This document shows, in pieces, positions 9,825 through 18,178 of a stretch of 64,000 nucleotides of DNA (its first letter is position 1; the number at the start of each line of letters is the position of its first letter). The position numbers and the translations under genes are program-made. Below the pieces are notes generated by a model. The model ran no database searches, was not told the DNA's origin, and saw only the letters and a program-made list of their open reading frames with translations. Origin of the DNA: Pseudoalteromonas sp. XMcav2-N (GTDB taxonomy: Bacteria > Pseudomonadota > Gammaproteobacteria > Enterobacterales > Alteromonadaceae); NCBI RefSeq assembly GCF_024124545.1, contig NZ_JAMXSF010000004.1, forward strand, positions 301,199 to 365,198, written 5' to 3'.

Positions 9825-10298
9825 GTGTCCATATTAGTAAAATTAAGTTTTTGTATTGCATGCCTTGTAGCATCATTTTCGGCATTGTCTGAATCCACTC
9901 AGGTTTCACTGCTTAAAGTCATTGTTGACCCTGAACGTTACGATGGAATGGTCATTAAGGTTAAAGGGTTACTGTTGAGATCACAGCGCAGGAACCCCGT
10001 ATTTATGTTCTATGGTGAAGACGCCGCGAGAAGTGGCCGGCAGTTGGAAGCCATTTTGCTTTACAACTTGACGGATAGGGATAACGCTAAGCTGGAAGAT
10101 GGCAGGCACTATGAGGTGGAAGGGAAGTTTGATGCTGGTTGTCGCTCCAGACTGGAGCCTGGTGCTAAGTTTATTGTTGAATACTTGGGCTGCATAGATC
10201 CTGTATTAAGTATTCGTAATAGTACAAATGGTGCCTATCGATATAAAAGGGAAGTGTCTTTATTCCCTCCACCACCGCCTCCATTAAAAAAGGACTAA
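9825..10298 (+). CDS. Exported protein, probable OB-fold, unknown function
   Basis: I choose the GTG at 9825: AGGAG lies seven bases before it, and translation then begins with a standard signal peptide (SILVKLSFCIACLVASFSA), giving 157 residues. An ATG 75 bp upstream is in frame but would bury the signal peptide. The mature protein begins with a pattern (VSLLKVIVDPERYDGMVIKV) seen in small secreted proteins with an OB-like beta barrel, and it ends in a proline-rich tail (FPPPPPPLKK). Function is unknown. It is followed by the frameshifted gene at 10359. Confidence 0.65.
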   Translation: MSILVKLSFCIACLVASFSALSESTQVSLLKVIVDPERYDGMVIKVKGLLLRSQRRNPVFMFYGEDAARSGRQLEAILLYNLTDRDNAKLEDGRHYEVEGKFDAGCRSRLEPGAKFIVEYLGCIDPVLSIRNSTNGAYRYKREVSLFPPPPPPLKKD

Positions 10299-10358
10299 AA
10301 ATGAAACTATTTTTATCACACTAAATCGTGCATGGAGAGTCGGTGAACTAGCCCAGTT

Positions 10359-10764
10359 ATGACATTATTTAAAGTGAAAGCATGTACTTGGTTTTGTTTG
10401 GGATTGCTTATTCTGCTGATGCTGGGTTGTTCGTTGTGGATCAATTACTGGCAAGGAGAGGCACGTCACCACAAGCTCATCACCGGGCTGTGTCAATTAA
10501 TAAATGTCGCTGATGCGTTGAAGCAAGCCCCTGATAAACTGGAGTTGATAAACAAACCCGACTGACTGGCAAAGTGTCATATATCACCGTATAAAGCATG
10601 ACGAGTGTGACGAGAAAATCGTGCTTATAAATGGGCGTATGGTCGATGTGTTTGGGAACAGCTATCTTCTTTCCAAAGAAGGAGAAAAGTTGATTGTTGC
10701 GTCTGACCTGAGAGTAGAAAGAAGCAAGGTGCTGACGGAAAAATTTATTGTTACGCTCAATTGA
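10359..10764 (+). pseudogene. Frameshifted membrane-anchored hypothetical gene (4-bp GACT duplication)
   Basis: The first frame encodes 68 residues with an N-terminal membrane anchor (FCLGLLILLMLGCSLW) and stops at TGA 10563-10565. Directly after it another frame stays open from 10567 to TGA at 10762-10764 with protein-like composition (for example NGRMVDVFGNSYLLSKEGEK). The junction reads CCC GACT GACT GG. Removing one GACT copy joins the two halves into one 133-residue protein reading KPDWQSVIYHR. This is direct evidence for a tandem 4-bp duplication that broke the gene, either as a fixed mutation, a sequencing or assembly error, or a slippage switch. I do not recognise the intact product. 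Confidence 0.75.
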
Positions 10765-10852
10765 TAAAGCCGTTGCTGTGGAAAACAGTCAAAACCTGCT
10801 ATGAAATAAGAGAGCTGCACTCGGACTAAAACTTCTATATCTACATAGTATA

Positions 10853-11392
10853 TTATTCTTTATTAAGTTTGCCTGGCGAAACCAGCTTAAAATAATAGCA
10901 GGTGGCATACAGGACGCCTTGTTGATCACTGACAAAGTGCGGGATCTCTCCGCTTTTGCTAAAACCAACTGCCTGATAAAACTGCTCTGATTTATCGCCA
11001 CTTTGTGTATCTAACACTAAGAGCTTTATACCCAGCTGACTGGCATAGGCTTCGAGACATTGCATCAGTGTTTGGGCGATACCCTGACGCTGATAATCGG
11101 GATGTACCAGTAACTTTTCGACTTCACCCCGATGCCGGCCATTTTGTTTTTGACAAGGGACCAGTTGTACCGAGGCAACCAACTGCTGATTAGCGTAAGC
11201 GCCCAGTAAGAGGCGTTTTTTCTCAGCCAGTTCAATATTCACATGAGACCAGTAATCGGTCGCGTCAGCGTCACAGAGAGGGTGATAGAACCCCAGTGAT
11301 GCACCCTGAGCGACACAGGCTTGTAGTTGATACGCAAGTGCTTGCTGCTGCACCATAGTGAGCTGTGCCAGAGGTTCAATTATGAGTTGCAT
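10853..11392 (-). CDS. GNAT-family N-acetyltransferase
   Basis: A 179-residue GNAT enzyme. The acetyl-CoA binding signature is visible as VHPDYQRQGIAQTLM (motif A, Q/RxxGxG/A type), followed by motif B near FYQAVGFSKSGEIP. The substrate is not predictable. The ATG at 11392 (MQLIIEP) is chosen because AAAAGG is six bases upstream; the ATG at 11398 would abut that site. The start overlaps the last 17 bp of the HTH gene, so the two are probably translationally coupled. It is the last gene of a three-ORF operon. Confidence 0.85.
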   Translation of the reverse strand: MQLIIEPLAQLTMVQQQALAYQLQACVAQGASLGFYHPLCDADATDYWSHVNIELAEKKRLLLGAYANQQLVASVQLVPCQKQNGRHRGEVEKLLVHPDYQRQGIAQTLMQCLEAYASQLGIKLLVLDTQSGDKSEQFYQAVGFSKSGEIPHFVSDQQGVLYATCYYFKLVSPGKLNKE

Positions 11393-11642
11393 AGTCATCC
11401 TTTTGCATACAAGCCAGCTCTTCACGGATCTGACGAAGTTGAGATTCGAGTTGCTGTTTTTGCTGTAAAAGCTGCGAATAGCGAGACTGAGTACGGGGCT
11501 GTTTACCCCGAAGTGCCCTGTAAAGCGTTCGCTGGGATAAGGCAAACTGACTGGCCGCTTCATGAATGGTCAGTTGCTGGCTTTGTACCATATGCACTGC
11601 ACGCAGCACACTGGGGTGTGTGGAAGAGAGTTTGGCGGCCAT
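11376..11642 (-). CDS. Small helix-turn-helix protein with coiled-coil tail
   Basis: An 88-residue protein. Residues about 22-48 (QLTIHEAASQFALSQRTLYR) fit a homeodomain-like or pipsqueak-type helix-turn-helix, and residues 55-82 are rich in Gln, Leu and Glu and look like a short coiled coil for dimerisation. It is probably a DNA-binding regulator, perhaps of its own operon with the GNAT gene. CGGAG seven bases before the ATG lies inside the end of the preceding small ORF, whose stop codon is one base away. That supports translational coupling. Confidence 0.7.
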   Translation of the reverse strand: MAAKLSSTHPSVLRAVHMVQSQQLTIHEAASQFALSQRTLYRALRGKQPRTQSRYSQLLQQKQQLESQLRQIREELACMQKDDYATHN

Positions 11643-11643
11643 G

Positions 11644-11745
11644 TTAATGCTCCGGACTAATACAGTAAATATCGTTGCCGGGTGGCCATCCTCGACACAC
11701 TGTGTGCCAGATAGGACTCTGTATGTCGGTAAGTACAGGGGTCAT
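11644..11745 (-). CDS. Candidate 33-residue small protein or leader peptide
   Basis: ATG at 11745 is preceded by AGGAG with an 8-base gap, an excellent ribosome site. The ORF encodes 33 residues containing two Cys and two Trp (IWHTVCRGWPPG in the middle) and stops one base before the ATG of the HTH gene. The fit of ribosome site, length and junction argues for a translated first gene of the operon or a regulatory leader peptide. No known family comes to mind. Confidence 0.5.
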   Translation of the reverse strand: MTPVLTDIQSPIWHTVCRGWPPGNDIYCISPEH

Positions 11746-11789
11746 GTTGTTCGCTCCTATTAGTCAATACACGCTGCCAAGGAATATTC

Positions 11790-11885
11790 ATGCCAAAATT
11801 AAAAAGGTATATATTACAAATAATTGGTGAAGGTTTTAAGGTAGCGACAATCTTATATATGCACAATGTTGATGCAGTACAGTGA
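11790..11885 (+). CDS. Possible 31-residue small ORF
   Basis: ATG at 11790 follows AAGGA with a 6-base gap and encodes 31 residues beginning MPKLKRYILQIIGEGF, basic and partly hydrophobic. It diverges from the 33-residue ORF on the other strand and lies in AT-rich DNA before the exported protein at 11977. Only the ribosome site supports it. Confidence 0.25.
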   Translation: MPKLKRYILQIIGEGFKVATILYMHNVDAVQ

Positions 11886-11976
11886 CTATCTTGGTGCACA
11901 TTGGATGGTTGTATTCGTCCCTTTTTGATAAACTCCCCGTGGAGCTATTTTTGAAAAGCATAATTATGGAGCAATA

Positions 11977-12339
11977 ATGAAAAAAGTGATCGCGGCAACA
12001 GCATTGGTTCTGATGTCCACTTCGTCTTATGCACGAACGTCTATATGTAAGACGACGGCCACGGGTGTTGAGATAAACCGGTATGGTGAGGTACAGTTTA
12101 ATACTTCCTCATTTGGCACGTCTAAGCCCGTCTGTAACGTGTCTCAGCAACTTGGCTATATCACTACAGAAACGTGTAAAGTGATGTACAGTCAAATGCT
12201 CGCAGCGGTTATGGCACAGTCAACTATTACACTGTGGTTTGAAACAACAGAAACGTGTGCTCAACTTCAGGAAGTTTATAAAAGCGGCTGGACGAGTTAT
12301 CAAACTCATGGCTTTAAGCACTTTAGGATCAGTAACTAA
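11977..12339 (+). CDS. Small exported cysteine-containing protein, unknown function
   Basis: A 120-residue protein with a clear signal peptide (MKKVIAATALVLMSTSSYA). The mature part has four cysteines (in SICKT, PVCNV, ETCKV and ETCAQ), which could form two disulfides in the periplasm. GGAG lies six bases before the ATG. It is convergent with lnt. No family recognised. Confidence 0.65.
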   Translation: MKKVIAATALVLMSTSSYARTSICKTTATGVEINRYGEVQFNTSSFGTSKPVCNVSQQLGYITTETCKVMYSQMLAAVMAQSTITLWFETTETCAQLQEVYKSGWTSYQTHGFKHFRISN

Positions 12340-12348
12340 ATGCTGCAC

Positions 12349-12382
12349 CAAAAACGAGCCTACTTTTACAAGTAGTCTCGTT
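12349..12382 (-). terminator. Terminator of the miaB-lnt block
   Basis: AACGAG-C-CTACTT and AAGTAG-T-CTCGTT form an imperfect 12-bp stem with a four-base loop. Read on the minus strand it is followed by five T residues. The stem overlaps the lnt stop codon. It could also limit read-through from the exported protein gene on the plus strand. Confidence 0.7.
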
Positions 12383-13946
12383 CAACTCGGCACTTCAATC
12401 TGGTCAAGCCTTTCTCTAACACAATGAACCCAGCCAGAAACACCAACAATACCCAAACCCACTTATTCCCGTGCTGACTATAAAAGCTGTCCCCATGCAT
12501 CAGTTTTACGTCCAGTAACATGGTTTCCTCAACAAACTGAGGGAGCGTATGCTGAGTCTGGCTGAGTGGATCGTAAATTCCACTGATCCCATTATTGGTT
12601 ACTCTGATCAGAGGGCGTTGTAGCTCCAGCGCACGCATGCGCGCTATTTGCATATGCTGATGCGGGCCGTGCGAGTCACCAAACCAGGCGTCGTTGCTCA
12701 CGGTAAAGAGCATATCCGACTCGCTGGTGTAATTGTTTCTCACCAGTTCGCTGAAGGCAATTTCGTAGCAGATAGCAGGTAAAATATGCAGCCCGTTGGC
12801 AATCAGATTAGGCTGCTGCGCTTCGCCTCGCGAGAAGGACGACATGGCCAGGTTGAATAACGGCGCAATGGGTCGCAACCAGGTTTCGAACGGGACAAAT
12901 TCTCCGATCGGTAATAGCTGGTGCTTCTGATAACGGTTAGGGTGAAGATAGCGATAGTGACCTTGCTCATCCTCTGCATGCTGTTTACCAACCACAATCA
13001 AAGTGTTATAGACATTGCGGGTATCAAATTGATAATCCGGAATGCCGGTAATGAGTGCGCTTTGATTAAACGCGGCGGCTTTATCCAGGTTTTGCAAAAA
13101 GTCGAACGCTAAGTCTTCCAGCTCAGGAATAGCGGCTTCCGGCCAGACAACTAAGTCGGCCTGCTGCCACAATGGGCGGGTCATATCCTGATATTTAGAC
13201 ATAGTCGGCCAGAACTGCTCAGGCTCCCAGCGCAGACTTTGCTGAATATTGCCCTGAACCAGCAAGGTTCGGGTTTGTTCGCCGTTATAGTGCACTGGGT
13301 TATCCGCTAGGCGTGTAAACAGGATGAGTGCCAGCACAGGCAGCAGGGCAATCATGGTCAACTGATAGCGCCTTTGCCAGAGCAGGTAGTAAAGCAGCGC
13401 GCCAAATAACACGCAAACCAAGGTCAGGCCAAACTCGCCAATCCAGGGGGCAAGCATGTTAAGCGGTGCGTCGGTCTGGCTATACCCAAAGCTCAGCCAC
13501 GGAAATCCAGTCAGTAAAGTACCACGCAGGAATTCAAATACCGCAAACCCACCGAGCAGCAGCGCAATACGTTGCCAGGGTTTATCCGAAAATCGTGTTG
13601 CCAGCGCAAAGGCCAGCGCAGGGTAAATCGCCAGATAGGCACAGAGCAGGCCCATTAATAACAGCGAAGCAGGTAAAGGCAAACCACCGAACTGAGCAAT
13701 GGAAACATGTACCCAGCTTATTCCGGCTGCAAACCAGCCAAAACCAAATAAAAAGCCATATTTCGCGGCGTGTCGGGTAGTAGGCTGATCTGTGACAAAA
13801 CACCCGACTGCGAACGCTACAAAAGTCAATGGCCAGAGACCAAACGGGGCATAACTAAAGGTAAGTAAGGCACCGCCAAGCAGTGCCAGCCACGCAAACT
13901 TGTCTTGCAGTAAGGTGGTGAGTTTATTCGAAAACGTCTTCAACAT
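12366..13946 (-). CDS. lnt: Apolipoprotein N-acyltransferase
   Basis: Inner-membrane enzyme that adds the third acyl chain to the N-terminal cysteine of lipoproteins. The 526 residues have about eight membrane helices flanking a periplasmic nitrilase-like domain. The catalytic triad is visible: Glu270 in VVWPEAAIPE, Lys341 in NRYQKHQLLP, and Cys393 in LPAICYEIAF. The start overlaps the end of corC by 23 bp, indicating translational coupling in the ybeZ-ybeY-corC-lnt order known from E. coli. Confidence 0.97.
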   Translation of the reverse strand: MLKTFSNKLTTLLQDKFAWLALLGGALLTFSYAPFGLWPLTFVAFAVGCFVTDQPTTRHAAKYGFLFGFGWFAAGISWVHVSIAQFGGLPLPASLLLMGLLCAYLAIYPALAFALATRFSDKPWQRIALLLGGFAVFEFLRGTLLTGFPWLSFGYSQTDAPLNMLAPWIGEFGLTLVCVLFGALLYYLLWQRRYQLTMIALLPVLALILFTRLADNPVHYNGEQTRTLLVQGNIQQSLRWEPEQFWPTMSKYQDMTRPLWQQADLVVWPEAAIPELEDLAFDFLQNLDKAAAFNQSALITGIPDYQFDTRNVYNTLIVVGKQHAEDEQGHYRYLHPNRYQKHQLLPIGEFVPFETWLRPIAPLFNLAMSSFSRGEAQQPNLIANGLHILPAICYEIAFSELVRNNYTSESDMLFTVSNDAWFGDSHGPHQHMQIARMRALELQRPLIRVTNNGISGIYDPLSQTQHTLPQFVEETMLLDVKLMHGDSFYSQHGNKWVWVLLVFLAGFIVLEKGLTRLKCRVERDYL

Positions 13947-14802
13947 GTTCAGCTTTTGGCATGGTCACCTGTAACTGCAAAATACGGCGATTGTCCGAGT
14001 TGGTAACCTTGAACTGCAAAGGTGCAATATCAATGGTTTCGCCCCGGCTTGGCATATGGCCAAAAGCATGCAGGATGATCCCGCCTATGGTGTCTGCTTC
14101 TTGCGTGTCATATTCCGTTTTAAAGAAGTCGTTGAATTCATCCAGTGGAGTCAGCGCCTGAACGTTGAACACGTGTTTAGAGAGCTGGCGAATGGCCTGC
14201 TGCTCGTCTTCATTGTCGTGCTCATCTTCGATTTCACCTACGATGGTCTCCAGAATATCTTCGATGGTCACCAGGCCCGAAACACCACCATACTCATCAA
14301 TAACAATGGCCATATGATAGCGTTTTTGACGAAACTCATTGAGCAGAGCATCAACACGTTTACTTTCTGGTACCACAACGGCAGGTCGCAAGTATTCACG
14401 GATGGTTGGCAGTTCACTGTCGCGCTGAACAATCAGCGGTAGCAGATCTTTGGCCAGTAAAATGCCTTCGACATGATCTTTGTCTTCGCAAATGACTGGA
14501 AAGCGCGAATGGCTGGATTCAACCATAGCGGGTAACTGTGACTCCAGGTCCTGATCAATATCCAGCGTCACCATTTGTGAGCGCGGGATCATGATGTCAC
14601 GGACTTTCAGTTCTGAGACACTGAGTACGCCTTCCATCATGTCTTTGGTTTCAGGGTCTATCAGGGCTCGTTCCTGAGCGTCGGCAATTACTTCTACCAA
14701 CTCTTCTTTATTTTGGGGTTCCCCTTGCAGCATCTGAGTGATGCGTCCCAGCCAGGTCTTGCTCGAAGAACCCTGACTACTTTGCGAGTTTTCGTCGCTC
14801 AT
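13924..14802 (-). CDS. corC: CorC/YbeX-type CBS-domain protein
   Basis: 292 residues: a tandem CBS pair (about residues 65-190; PRSQMVTLD begins the first, IDEYGGVSGLVTIEDILE closes the second) and a C-terminal CorC_HlyC domain (about 205-285). It lacks the membrane domain of long homologues. In enterobacteria it is linked to Mg/Co efflux and ribosome-associated phenotypes; the precise biochemical role is unsettled. It lies between ybeY and lnt as usual. Confidence 0.93.
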   Translation of the reverse strand: MSDENSQSSQGSSSKTWLGRITQMLQGEPQNKEELVEVIADAQERALIDPETKDMMEGVLSVSELKVRDIMIPRSQMVTLDIDQDLESQLPAMVESSHSRFPVICEDKDHVEGILLAKDLLPLIVQRDSELPTIREYLRPAVVVPESKRVDALLNEFRQKRYHMAIVIDEYGGVSGLVTIEDILETIVGEIEDEHDNEDEQQAIRQLSKHVFNVQALTPLDEFNDFFKTEYDTQEADTIGGIILHAFGHMPSRGETIDIAPLQFKVTNSDNRRILQLQVTMPKAEHVEDVFE

Positions 14803-14824
14803 TGCGGTGTGTTACTCCAGTCGG

Positions 14825-15283
14825 TTAAACGTCATCTCGATATGGGTCATCAATGCCCAGATCGGCTAAGAATTCTTTTTCAAGACTTTCCATTTCATCG
14901 GCGTCCTGTTCATTTATATGGTCAAAGCCCAACAAATGCAAGCACCCGTGTACCACCATATGGGCAAAATGATCATGGAAAGTTTTTTCCTGTTCTTCGG
15001 CCTCACGAAAAACTACCTGAGGACAAATAATTAGGTCGCCAACTAAAGGCAACTCAATGCCAGGCGGCGCTTCAAAAGGAAAAGACAGCACATTGGTTGG
15101 CTTGTCTTTGCCACGGTACTGGCTATTCAGTTCCTGGCTTTCTGCTTCGTCCGCAATTCGTATGGTGACCTCGGCCTCATCCTTATACGCAAGGAGTGCT
15201 TTTTCGGCCCACAACTGAAATTGTTCAGCAGAGGGCAGGTTGGCGAAGTCACTGGCAATCTGTAGATCTACCTCAAGCGACAT
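14825..15283 (-). CDS. ybeY: Endoribonuclease YbeY (16S rRNA 3'-end maturation)
   Basis: A 152-residue metalloprotein of the UPF0054 family. The zinc-binding signature HxxxHxxxxxH is visible in [13 protein letters not shown]. YbeY acts in 16S rRNA 3'-end processing and ribosome quality control. Its ATG overlaps the stop codon of ybeZ by one base (TAATG), so the two are translationally coupled. Confidence 0.97.
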   Translation of the reverse strand: MSLEVDLQIASDFANLPSAEQFQLWAEKALLAYKDEAEVTIRIADEAESQELNSQYRGKDKPTNVLSFPFEAPPGIELPLVGDLIICPQVVFREAEEQEKTFHDHFAHMVVHGCLHLLGFDHINEQDADEMESLEKEFLADLGIDDPYRDDV

Positions 15284-16365
15284 TATGAGCGCTCCTCGTG
15301 GTTGGCGTTTGGCTGTGTATCAGCCGGCGCGGCATTGGCCTGTGCCTGTAATCTTGCCTGCTGTTTGTTAAACTTTTCCTTTCGCTCGGCTTCTTCTTTT
15401 TTCTCGTACGCCTCAACAATGCGCGCCACCACAGGGTGACGTACTACATCGTGAGATTTAAAGAAGTTAAACGAAATCTCGTCTACCTCACCCAATACAT
15501 CAATGGCATGGCGCAGGCCAGAGCGGGCACCGCGTGGTAAATCCACCTGAGTGATGTCACCAGTGATCACCGCTTTGGAATTAAAGCCAATCCGGGTCAG
15601 GAACATTTTCATCTGCTCTGTTGTGGTGTTCTGGCTTTCATCCAAAATAATAAAGGCGTCGTTCAGTGTACGGCCACGCATGTAGGCCAGTGGTGCAACC
15701 TCTATCACGTTCTTTTCGATCAAACGCTCGACCTTTTCAAAGCCCAGCATTTCGAACAGGGCGTCGTACAGCGGGCGCAAATATGGGTCTATCTTTTGCG
15801 TTAGGTCACCGGGCAAGAAACCGAGCTTTTCGCCGGCTTCAACGGCCGGACGAGTCAGCAGAATACGACGAATTTCCTGACGCTCAAGGGCATCTACCGC
15901 CGCGGCTACCGCCAGGTAGGTTTTACCTGTGCCCGCAGGGCCAATACCAAAGCAGATGTCATGGGTCAGAATATTGGCCACATACTGGCTCTGGTTGGGG
16001 TTACGAGGCTTAACCACACCACGACGTGTTTTGATAAACACTTCTTTTTCCCACACATCCGGGGCTTCCTGCTCCAGGCAGTTCGCTTCGGTGATAGCCA
16101 GGTGAACCTGATCCGGTTCGATATCCGCAAATTTACCGCGCACAGGCTGGGTTTCGACATACAGAGATTTTAAAATGTCGACGGCGGCTTTTGCCACAAC
16201 TGGCTGGCCGGTCACTTTAAACCAGTTATCTCTGTGGGTAATCTCTATGCCCAGACGACGTTCGATTTGCTTCAGGTTGTCATCAAAAGGCCCGCATAAA
16301 GAAGATAAGCGGTGATTGTCGGAGGGTTCCAGATAAAATTCGATATTCTTGACTTGGTTACTCAA
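15283..16365 (-). CDS. ybeZ: PhoH-like ATPase YbeZ
   Basis: 360 residues. An N-terminal KH-like region (about 1-110) precedes a PhoH ATPase core with Walker [12 protein letters not shown] (about 140-150) and Walker B IILDESQN. The C-terminal tail is charged and Gln/Ala-rich. It is the partner of YbeY and is thought to help it in rRNA processing. It opens the ybeZ-ybeY-corC-lnt run and is separated from miaB by 53 bp with a hairpin. Confidence 0.95.
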   Translation of the reverse strand: MSNQVKNIEFYLEPSDNHRLSSLCGPFDDNLKQIERRLGIEITHRDNWFKVTGQPVVAKAAVDILKSLYVETQPVRGKFADIEPDQVHLAITEANCLEQEAPDVWEKEVFIKTRRGVVKPRNPNQSQYVANILTHDICFGIGPAGTGKTYLAVAAAVDALERQEIRRILLTRPAVEAGEKLGFLPGDLTQKIDPYLRPLYDALFEMLGFEKVERLIEKNVIEVAPLAYMRGRTLNDAFIILDESQNTTTEQMKMFLTRIGFNSKAVITGDITQVDLPRGARSGLRHAIDVLGEVDEISFNFFKSHDVVRHPVVARIVEAYEKKEEAERKEKFNKQQARLQAQANAAPADTQPNANHEERS

Positions 16366-16384
16366 AACAACTTCCTAATAACAA

Positions 16385-16406
16385 GACGCCAGCATCAGCT
16401 GGCGTC
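16385..16406 (-). terminator. Hairpin between miaB and ybeZ
   Basis: A perfect 9-bp stem (GACGCCAGC / GCTGGCGTC, four-base loop) lies between the miaB stop and the ybeZ start. On the minus strand it is followed only by TTGTTATT, so it is at best a leaky terminator, perhaps an RNA-processing or attenuation site within the block. Confidence 0.45.
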
Positions 16407-16418
16407 GAAATTCCAAGA

Positions 16419-17852
16419 CTAAGGCGTAAAGGTCGCTACACCCAGTTCGTTGGCTTCTGGTTCTGCCGGGGCACGATTTAAGATATCCGATGGTGCAACA
16501 TCACGACGTAAGTCCATCTCAGCTTCGGTCCTGATCAGCTCACCACGTAGCGAGTTTGGCAGCGCCTCTGTGATACGTACGTCAACAAACTGACCGATCA
16601 CTGAATGAGGGCCTTCAAAGTTCACCACTCGGTTGTTCTCGGTACGGCCACGCAATTCCATCGGGTTCTTTTTCGACGGACCTTCGACCAAAATACGCTG
16701 CTCAGTGCCATGCATTTTGCGGCTGATATCCTGTGCCATTTGATTAATGCGGTTTTGTAGCAAGTACAAACGCTCTTTCTTTTCCTGCTCGGTAACATCG
16801 TCAGGCAAGTCAGACGCTGGTGTGCCCGGACGCGCTGAATAGATAAAGCTGAAGCTCATATCAAAGCCAATGTCGTTGATAAGATTCATGGTCGCTTCGA
16901 AGTCAGCTTTGCTTTCGCCCGGGAAGCCAATGATAAAGTCAGAACTCATGCTCAGGTTCGGACGGATCTTGCGCAGCTTACGGATAGTCGACTTGTACTC
17001 AAGTGCCGTATGGCCACGCTTCATCAGGTTCAGAATACGGTCTGAGCCACTTTGAACCGGCAAGTGCAGGTGATCAACCAGCTCAGGTACGTCTGCATAT
17101 GCGTCGATGATGTCTGGTGTAAACTCAACCGGGTGCGAGGTGGTATAACGAATACGGTCGATGCCATCAATGGCCGCCACAAAGCGCAGCAGATCAGAGA
17201 AATAGCAAATTTCGCCATCGTGCATTTCGCCGCGATAGGCATTTACGTTCTGACCCAGCAGGTTTACTTCACGCACACCTTGCTCTGCCAGCTGAGCAAC
17301 TTCAAGTAAAACATCATCAAGTGGACGACTTACTTCTTCACCACGAGTATAAGGTACAACACAGAAAGTACAGTATTTAGAGCAGCCTTCCATAATGGAT
17401 ACGAATGCACTTGGACCTTCCGCTTTTGGCTCTGGCAGGCGGTCAAACTTCTCGATTTCCGGGAATGAAATATCGACCACAGAGCCTTGCTTGCTCTGCA
17501 CTTGTTTGATCATCTCTGGCAGACGGTGCAAAGTTTGCGGGCCAAATACGATATCAACAAAAGGCGCGCGTTGACGAATGGTGTCGCCTTCCTGAGATGC
17601 CACACAGCCACCGACGCCAATCACCAGATCCGGGTTGTCGTCTTTGAGTAGCTTCCAGCGACCCAGTTGATGGAATACTTTTTCCTGTGCTTTTTCACGA
17701 ATTGAACAGGTATTGAGTAGGATCACATCCGCTTGCTCAGCTTCTTCTGTTAGCTGATAGCCGTTGGTGGAGTCAAGCAGATCCGCCATTTTCTGGGAGT
17801 CATACTCGTTCATCTGACAGCCCCAGGTTTTGATATGCAACTTTTTACTCAT
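16419..17852 (-). CDS. miaB: tRNA-2-methylthio-N6-dimethylallyladenosine synthase MiaB
   Basis: A 477-residue radical-SAM methylthiotransferase that adds the 2-methylthio group to i6A37 of tRNAs reading UNN codons. The auxiliary cluster cysteines are Cys12, Cys49 and Cys83; the radical-SAM cluster cysteines are Cys157, Cys161 and Cys164 in [13 protein letters not shown] domain follows (about 380-440). It is divergent from ubiF, as in E. coli. Confidence 0.98.
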   Translation of the reverse strand: MSKKLHIKTWGCQMNEYDSQKMADLLDSTNGYQLTEEAEQADVILLNTCSIREKAQEKVFHQLGRWKLLKDDNPDLVIGVGGCVASQEGDTIRQRAPFVDIVFGPQTLHRLPEMIKQVQSKQGSVVDISFPEIEKFDRLPEPKAEGPSAFVSIMEGCSKYCTFCVVPYTRGEEVSRPLDDVLLEVAQLAEQGVREVNLLGQNVNAYRGEMHDGEICYFSDLLRFVAAIDGIDRIRYTTSHPVEFTPDIIDAYADVPELVDHLHLPVQSGSDRILNLMKRGHTALEYKSTIRKLRKIRPNLSMSSDFIIGFPGESKADFEATMNLINDIGFDMSFSFIYSARPGTPASDLPDDVTEQEKKERLYLLQNRINQMAQDISRKMHGTEQRILVEGPSKKNPMELRGRTENNRVVNFEGPHSVIGQFVDVRITEALPNSLRGELIRTEAEMDLRRDVAPSDILNRAPAEPEANELGVATFTP

Positions 17853-18178
17853 TGAAATAATGCCTCGTTTTCAACTCGGTGAATAGCACGGTGTGCGACG
17901 CTAAAACAACTAATATCACTAAGCCGACCCGCTCATCACCTGTGCCATTACAGAGCATAACCTGTATCTTTGCCAGGATCTTGCGTGAAATTAGTTTAAA
18001 GGACGCGTATTTTATATGACCTAATGACACTAGCCAAGTATAGTTTTTAACTTTAGAAACCAAGATCAAGGCATCTTGTATTTGCTCGGCTACACTATGC
18101 AGGGCTGTGAACCTTTCAGAGCGAATTGGGTTACAATAGCAGGATATGACTTAGCAAGCAGAACTAAGGAAAAAGGGT
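17853..18178. other. miaB / ubiF divergent intergenic region
   Basis: A 326-bp non-coding stretch that must hold promoters for both genes. A 6-bp inverted repeat CAAGAT / ATCTTG lies at 18061-18078, and TACAAT about 40 bp before ubiF could be a -10 box without a good -35. Nothing else is evident. Confidence 0.5.

Noticed and set aside
10302..10325. Seven-codon ATG..TAA after the gene at 9825, with AAGGAC before it
   Set aside because: Too short to judge; the ribosome-like sequence lies in the tail of the preceding gene and nothing else supports translation.
11657..11899. 80-codon minus-strand ORF
   Set aside because: It overlaps the better supported 33-codon ORF in another frame, lacks a ribosome site and has unlikely composition.
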